DNA of 64,000 bases from Methylumidiphilus sp963753955 (GTDB lineage Bacteria > Pseudomonadota > Gammaproteobacteria > Methylococcales > Methylococcaceae), in NCBI GenBank assembly GCA_963753955.1, contig CAVWEM010000015.1:81987-145986 (forward strand). The letters run 5' to 3'. Both the position numbers and the translations under genes were made by a program. The notes below the pieces were generated by a model. The model was given only the letters and a program-made list of their open reading frames with translations. It searched no databases and was not told the origin of the DNA. Of this stretch, positions 59,595-64,000 are shown in pieces. The first letter of the stretch is position 1, and the number at the start of each line of letters is the position of its first letter.

Positions 59595-61463
59595 ATGTCT
59601 TTGCGTGAAGCCTTGGAATCGTTCATTAACGGCAGGATCTCCCTTGGACAACTCATCCAGGATGTTAAAGATGCGGCACCCTTGGGCGAAGAAGCCAGGG
59701 AAGAGCTAGGAAACGCTTTCGAAGTCGCCTTCCAAGGCGGCAAACTCTCCCAACCCGCCTACGCTGCCTTAACATCGGCCTTGAGCGCAGAGGATGAGGA
59801 GCGCACCCGCCTTGCCTGCCTTCCCGTCCTCGACGGAGATGAGGATGCCACCCGCGTCCAAGTCTCGCGCCCGTACGCTGACGACGCGACCCCGCAGAAG
59901 CATGGTGTGGATGCGACCATGATTGATGACCGCACCCGCGCCGCTCCAAGTGTCAACACCCCAAAGCCCGGCCCCAGCCATGACCTACCTGCGGCGGTTT
60001 ACAAGCCTACCCAAGCGGAGTCAGAAGCCACCTTAGCCATGAACGAGGACCCACTGCCCAATCCGACGTACACCGGATCGGACACAGGGAGGGTTGACCT
60101 GTCGCGAATCACCACGGGAGGCATTGCGAAAGACCTGCTGGACACCTTGGCCGGGGAGAACCTCACTGCGTCATCCGCTCTGGCGCCGGGTCAGGAACTG
60201 AGCGTGGGGGTGGTACTGAAAGACCGCTTCGTACTCAAGGAAGTGCTAGGCAAAGGCGGCATGGGCGCGGTGTTCAAGGCGCTGGATTTGCGCAAGGTGG
60301 AAGCCAATGACCGCGAGGCTTTCGTCGCCTTGAAGGTGCTCAACCAAGACTTTCGCGACAATCCTGTCTCGTTCATGGCGTTGCAACGGGAAACCAAGCG
60401 GGCGCAAACCCTCTCCCACCCTAATATCATCACCGTCTATGACTTTGATCGCGATGGTGATCATGTCTTCATGACCATGGAGCATCTCCAAGGCCGGCCT
60501 TTGAACACGCTGATCCGTGATTTGCTGTCAGTAGGGATGCCTTTCAAGAAAGCGTGGCCGCTCATCCAAGGCATGGGGGCGGCGCTGGCCTACGCCCACC
60601 GGAAAAACATCGTCCATTCTGACTTCAAGCCCGGCAATGTCTTCGTTACCGGCGAGAACGAGGTCAAGGTGTTGGACTTCGGCATCGCCACGGCCATCGC
60701 CCGTCCCGGGCAGGCCGGGGGAGAGGCAACGCTGTTCAACGCCCGCGACCTAGGCGCGATGACGCCCGCCTATGCCAGCCTGGAGCAATTGCTCTACCAG
60801 CCACCCGACCCTCGCGACGACATCTATGCCTTGGCCTGTGTGGCCTATGAACTGCTGACAGGGAAGCATCCCTACGGCAAGTTATCGGCGGAAAAAGCAC
60901 TGGAACTGAACGTGCAACTGAAGCCCATCCCCGGCTTGCGGCGCAGCCAATGGAGAGCCTTGCAGCGCGGCTTGGCGTTCAAGCAGGTAGACCGTATCGC
61001 CAGCGTGGATGAATTCCTGAAGCTGTTGCAGCCTCATTCCGCTTTGTTTTACAGCGCTTGGGTGGCGGGGGTGTTGGCGGCGGGCATCACAGGTGGTAAC
61101 GTGTATCTCCATCTGACTGCCCCGCCGCCACCCCCCTCGCTGTGCGCCGAGGTCACGCCTGAGCAACGGCGCAAGATTGATGATTTGCTGGAACTGGCCG
61201 ACATCCATTTCGAGGTGGGCTACCTCACGGCCCCCACTGGCAGCAACGCACTTTGGGCTTATCAGGAAGCTTTGAAGATCGACCCATGCAACGAAAAGGC
61301 CATGGCTGGCCGCAAGAAAATCGCCGACGCCGAGTTGCAGGCGGCCTGGGAGTTTTTTGAGAAAGGCGACCGGGCGCAAAGCCTGAAAAAAGTCATGGAG
61401 GGGCTGGAAGCCGATCCCAAGCATGAGGGGTTGCTGAAGCTTAAGGGCAAGCTGGAGGGGTAA
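59595..61463 (+). CDS. Membrane-anchored Ser/Thr protein kinase with C-terminal TPR-like region
   Basis: 622 residues. Residues 1-200 are variable (LREALESFINGRISLGQLIQDVKDAA at the start). The kinase domain from about 208: glycine loop VLGKGGMGAVFKAL, lysine in VALKVL, catalytic loop H341-S342-D343-FKPGN, DFG in VLDFGIATA, then a substrate lobe DDIYALACVAYELLTGKHPYG. The Arg of the usual HRD is Ser, making it a non-RD kinase. A membrane helix (AWVAGVLAAGITGGNVYLHL) follows near 485-505, and then helical repeats outside. Substrate unknown; no phosphatase gene is adjacent. Confidence 0.87.
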   Translation: MSLREALESFINGRISLGQLIQDVKDAAPLGEEAREELGNAFEVAFQGGKLSQPAYAALTSALSAEDEERTRLACLPVLDGDEDATRVQVSRPYADDATPQKHGVDATMIDDRTRAAPSVNTPKPGPSHDLPAAVYKPTQAESEATLAMNEDPLPNPTYTGSDTGRVDLSRITTGGIAKDLLDTLAGENLTASSALAPGQELSVGVVLKDRFVLKEVLGKGGMGAVFKALDLRKVEANDREAFVALKVLNQDFRDNPVSFMALQRETKRAQTLSHPNIITVYDFDRDGDHVFMTMEHLQGRPLNTLIRDLLSVGMPFKKAWPLIQGMGAALAYAHRKNIVHSDFKPGNVFVTGENEVKVLDFGIATAIARPGQAGGEATLFNARDLGAMTPAYASLEQLLYQPPDPRDDIYALACVAYELLTGKHPYGKLSAEKALELNVQLKPIPGLRRSQWRALQRGLAFKQVDRIASVDEFLKLLQPHSALFYSAWVAGVLAAGITGGNVYLHLTAPPPPPSLCAEVTPEQRRKIDDLLELADIHFEVGYLTAPTGSNALWAYQEALKIDPCNEKAMAGRKKIADAELQAAWEFFEKGDRAQSLKKVMEGLEADPKHEGLLKLKGKLEG

Positions 61464-61562
61464 ATGAAGCAAGCCCCAATAAGCGTATCCTGTAGGGTGG
61501 CTTAATCCCATTCCAGTTATCATCCGTCAAAATATTTCAATCCGTCAGGGCGTGGTCACAAT

Positions 61563-64000
61563 ATGCATAAACCCCAAAAGCCTCTCTTGAAGAAATCACT
61601 TGCGGTCGCGATCCGCCTTGTGCTGGTAGGCATGTCGTTGCCAGCAGGGGCGACCCCATCGAGTTGGACTGGCTATGCTGGCGACAACAACTGGAGCACT
61701 GGGGCAAACTGGAGCGAAGACGTTTGTGGCGATGGCTGCAATGTGGTGCCTAGCGCAACTACGGATGCATCGATTTCAGCCTCGGGGAGTCCGGTTACTG
61801 TGAACGGTCCGGGCGCTTCAGGAGGTACGGCAAACAGCCTGTCCATAAGCGGCTCAACCGCGACGGCGACGCTGGTTTTGAATGGGGGCATTCTGACCGT
61901 AGGGCCAGGGGGTGTGACCCTGTTGTCGAATGGCAACTTAACCTTGGCAGGAGACAATTTATTGTCCACCCCATCGCTCGTGGTGAACGGGGGCAGCTTC
62001 GACATCGGGAGCCACAACGATACGCTGGGGGTGGTCAGCCTTCAGTCTGGTTCGATCTTAGGCACCACGGGCATACTGACCTCGACCAGTAATTTCGATT
62101 TGCAATCAGGTACGGTGAGCGCCAACCTGAGCGGTGCGGTAGGCTTGGACAAGTCCACGACGGGGACGGTGAGCTTAAGCGGGGTCAACACTTACACCGG
62201 CCTGACGACGATCAGCGCAGGAACCTTGGCGCTGACCGGGGCGGGCAGCATCGCCCTATCCAGCGGCGTGGTGGACAACGGCATATTTGACGTATCGGGC
62301 ACACCGGGGGTGGCAATCACCTCCCTTTCCGGCAACGGCAGCGTGGCACTCGGTGGCCAGTTTCTGAGCCTTACCAATGCTTCCGGCACCTTTAGCGGCA
62401 CGATCAACGGCAACGGAGCGCAAGCACCCTCACTAATAATTGGGGGGGGCACCGAAACCCTTACGGGCAACAACGGCTACACCGGCGATACGTGGGTTTC
62501 ATATGGCGCGACCCTCGCGCTGGCCGGATCGGGCAGCATCGCCGCTGCGAGCGATTTGTGGGTCAATGGCACGTTCGACATTTCTGGCACAACAGCGGGC
62601 GCGTCCGTCAAAACCCTATGGGGCGGCGGAACCGTAAACTTAGGCGCTCAGACACTGACGTTGACTAATGCGACGGAGGTAGGCACTGCGTACAACATTT
62701 TTTCGGGTAATATCACCGGTACGGGCGGTTTGACCATCGCAGGCGGCACGGAGTATCTGACCGGAACCAACACTTACACCGGCCTCACTACCATCAACAG
62801 CGGCGCAACCTTGGCACTTACCAGTGTGAGTGCTTACAGCAACATCTCATTTCAGTCGACTGGCAGCATCGCCCTATCCAGCGGCGTGGTAGACAACGGC
62901 ACGTTCGACATCTCCGCCACGGCGGCGGGTGCCTCCGTCCAAACCCTGTCCGGCACCGGCACGGTGGCCCTGGGTGCGCAGACCCTCACGCTGACCAACG
63001 CGGCAGGCACCTTCGCAGGCGCCATCGGCGGCAGCGGCGGGCTTACCCTCGCGGGCGGCACGGAGACGCTGGCGGGCGCCAACACCTACACCGGCCTCAC
63101 CGCCATCAACGGCGGCACCCTCGCCCTGTCCGGGCAAGGCAGCATCGCCCTATCCAGCGGCGTGGTAGACAACGGCACGTTCGACATCTCCGCCACGGCG
63201 GCGGGTGCCTCCGTCCAAACCCTGTCCGGCACCGGCACGGTGGCCCTGGGTGCGCAGACCCTCACGCTGACCAACGCGGCAGGCACCTTCGCAGGCGCCA
63301 TCGGCGGCAGCGGCGGGCTTACCCTCGCGGGCGGCGCGGAGACGCTGTCCGGTGCCAACACCTACACCGGCCTCACCGCCATCAACGGCGGCACCCTCGC
63401 CCTGTCCGGGCAAGGCAGCATCGCCAGCTCCGCCGGCGTGGTAGACAACGGCACGTTCGACATCGCCGCCACGGCGGCGGGCGCCTCGTCCAAACCCTGT
63501 CCGGCACCGGCACGGTGGCCCTGGGTGCGCAGACCCTCACGCTGACCAACGCGGCAGGCACCTTCGCGGGCGCCATCGGCGGCGCCGGCGGGCTTACCCT
63601 CGCGGGCGGCGCGGAGACGCTGGCGGGCGCCAACACCTACACCGGCGGCACGGCCATCGGCAGCGGCGCGACCCTGGCCCTGTCCGGGCAAGGCAGCATC
63701 GCCCTATCCAGCGGCGTGGTAGACAACGGCACGTTCGACATCTCCGCCACGGCGGCGGGCGCCTCCGTCCAAACCCTGTCCGGCACCGGCACGGTGGCCC
63801 TGGGTGCGCAGACCCTCACGCTGACCAACGCGGCAGGCACCTTCGCAGGCGCCATCGGCGGCAGCGGCGGGCTTACCCTCGCGGGCGGCGCGGAGACGCT
63901 GTCCGGTGCCAACACCTACACCGGCCTCACCGCCATCAACGGCGGCACCCTCGCCCTGTCCGGGCAAGGCAGCATCGCCAGCTCCGCCGGCGTGGTAGAC
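61563..64000 (+). pseudogene. Autotransporter-type surface protein with beta-strand repeats (frameshifted, runs off the window)
   Basis: Starts MHKPQKPLLKKSLAVAIRL with a signal peptide (VLVGMSLPAGA). The passenger is built of autotransporter-associated beta-strand repeats, for example GLTTISAGTLALTGAGSIALSSGVVDNG and NTYTGLTAINGGTLALSGQ. A C is missing after 63487 (GCCTCGTCC where sister repeats read GCCTCCGTCC), shifting the frame; the correct frame continues to the window end. The C-terminal translocator is outside the window. It is likely a large surface adhesin or matrix protein. The deletion may be an assembly error in repetitive DNA. Confidence 0.8.
62862..64000 (+). repeat. Tandem 276-bp repeats within the surface protein
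   Basis: Near-identical 92-codon units begin at 62862, 63138, 63414, 63692 and 63968 (period 276; the fourth starts 278 after the third because of one added codon and the missing base). Neighbouring units share almost all bases, including synonymous positions, so they were recently duplicated or homogenised. The block continues past the window. Confidence 0.9.

Noticed and set aside
62852..63967. Leftward open frames in the surface-protein repeats
   Set aside because: They are mirror frames of the GC-rich tandem repeats and repeat with the same 276-bp period.

Overview
The window looks like chromosome from a GC-rich gammaproteobacterium. The support is a set of gene neighbourhoods typical of that class: lpoA-yraN-SIS isomerase divergent from rsmI, bamA-skp-fabZ-lpxA-rnhB, and rpoD beside a tRNA-Ile(CAU). 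An exopolysaccharide block with the prsK/prsR/prsT regulators of PEP-CTERM/exosortase systems points to an environmental, matrix-producing organism. A methanotroph-like member of the Methylococcales is possible but not proven from sequence alone.

Layout. 1-1.7 kb: the 5' part of an IS110-family transposase with its upstream non-coding region, then a parDE-type toxin-antitoxin pair. 1.8-9.7 kb: ilvC, pssA, a secreted trypsin-like protease, galE (frameshifted), moeA, mobB and two nucleotide-sugar genes. 9.9-17.6 kb: the polysaccharide-initiating sugar transferase, prsK, prsR (frameshifted) and prsT. 17.8-25.2 kb: phoU, bamA, skp, fabZ, lpxA, rnhB, a MOSC protein and nadC. 25.4-30.0 kb: an accessory stretch with a lipase-like protein, a coiled-coil PD-(D/E)XK protein, an HbpS-like protein and an exported histidine-decarboxylase-like enzyme, mixed with palindromic repeats. 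30-38.7 kb: the gmhA/diaA-yraN-lpoA/rsmI group, rnpB, and batD-batB with an IS30 remnant directly upstream.

39.2-56.5 kb is the centrepiece. It is a roughly 17-kb segment bounded by direct copies of a tRNA-Ile(CAU) 3' half plus its downstream terminator region; the right copy is an intact tRNA gene. Between them lie a transposase remnant, an isolated type I-E-like repeat, and a complete type III-B (Cmr) CRISPR-Cas locus: an NE0113-family ring-nuclease/CARF gene (frameshifted), cmr1 to cmr6, a CARF-HEPN ribonuclease, cas6 and a CARF-PD-(D/E)XK (Card1/Can2-like) nuclease. A 28-repeat array follows. Its last repeat abuts a cas1 that has lost its N-terminal half, and an intact cas2 comes next. 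The Cmr2 GGDD palm and HD residues, the Cmr4 nuclease Asp and the nuclease motifs of two of the three sensor proteins are all visible. Interference and cyclic-oligoadenylate signalling therefore look intact, while adaptation looks broken or dependent on another Cas1.

56.5-64 kb: rpoD, rodZ, a membrane-anchored Ser/Thr kinase and the 5' part of a giant autotransporter-type surface protein with near-identical 276-bp tandem repeats. Four otherwise good genes carry single-base frameshifts (galE, prsR, the NE0113 gene and the autotransporter), so residual sequencing error is a serious alternative to real mutation.
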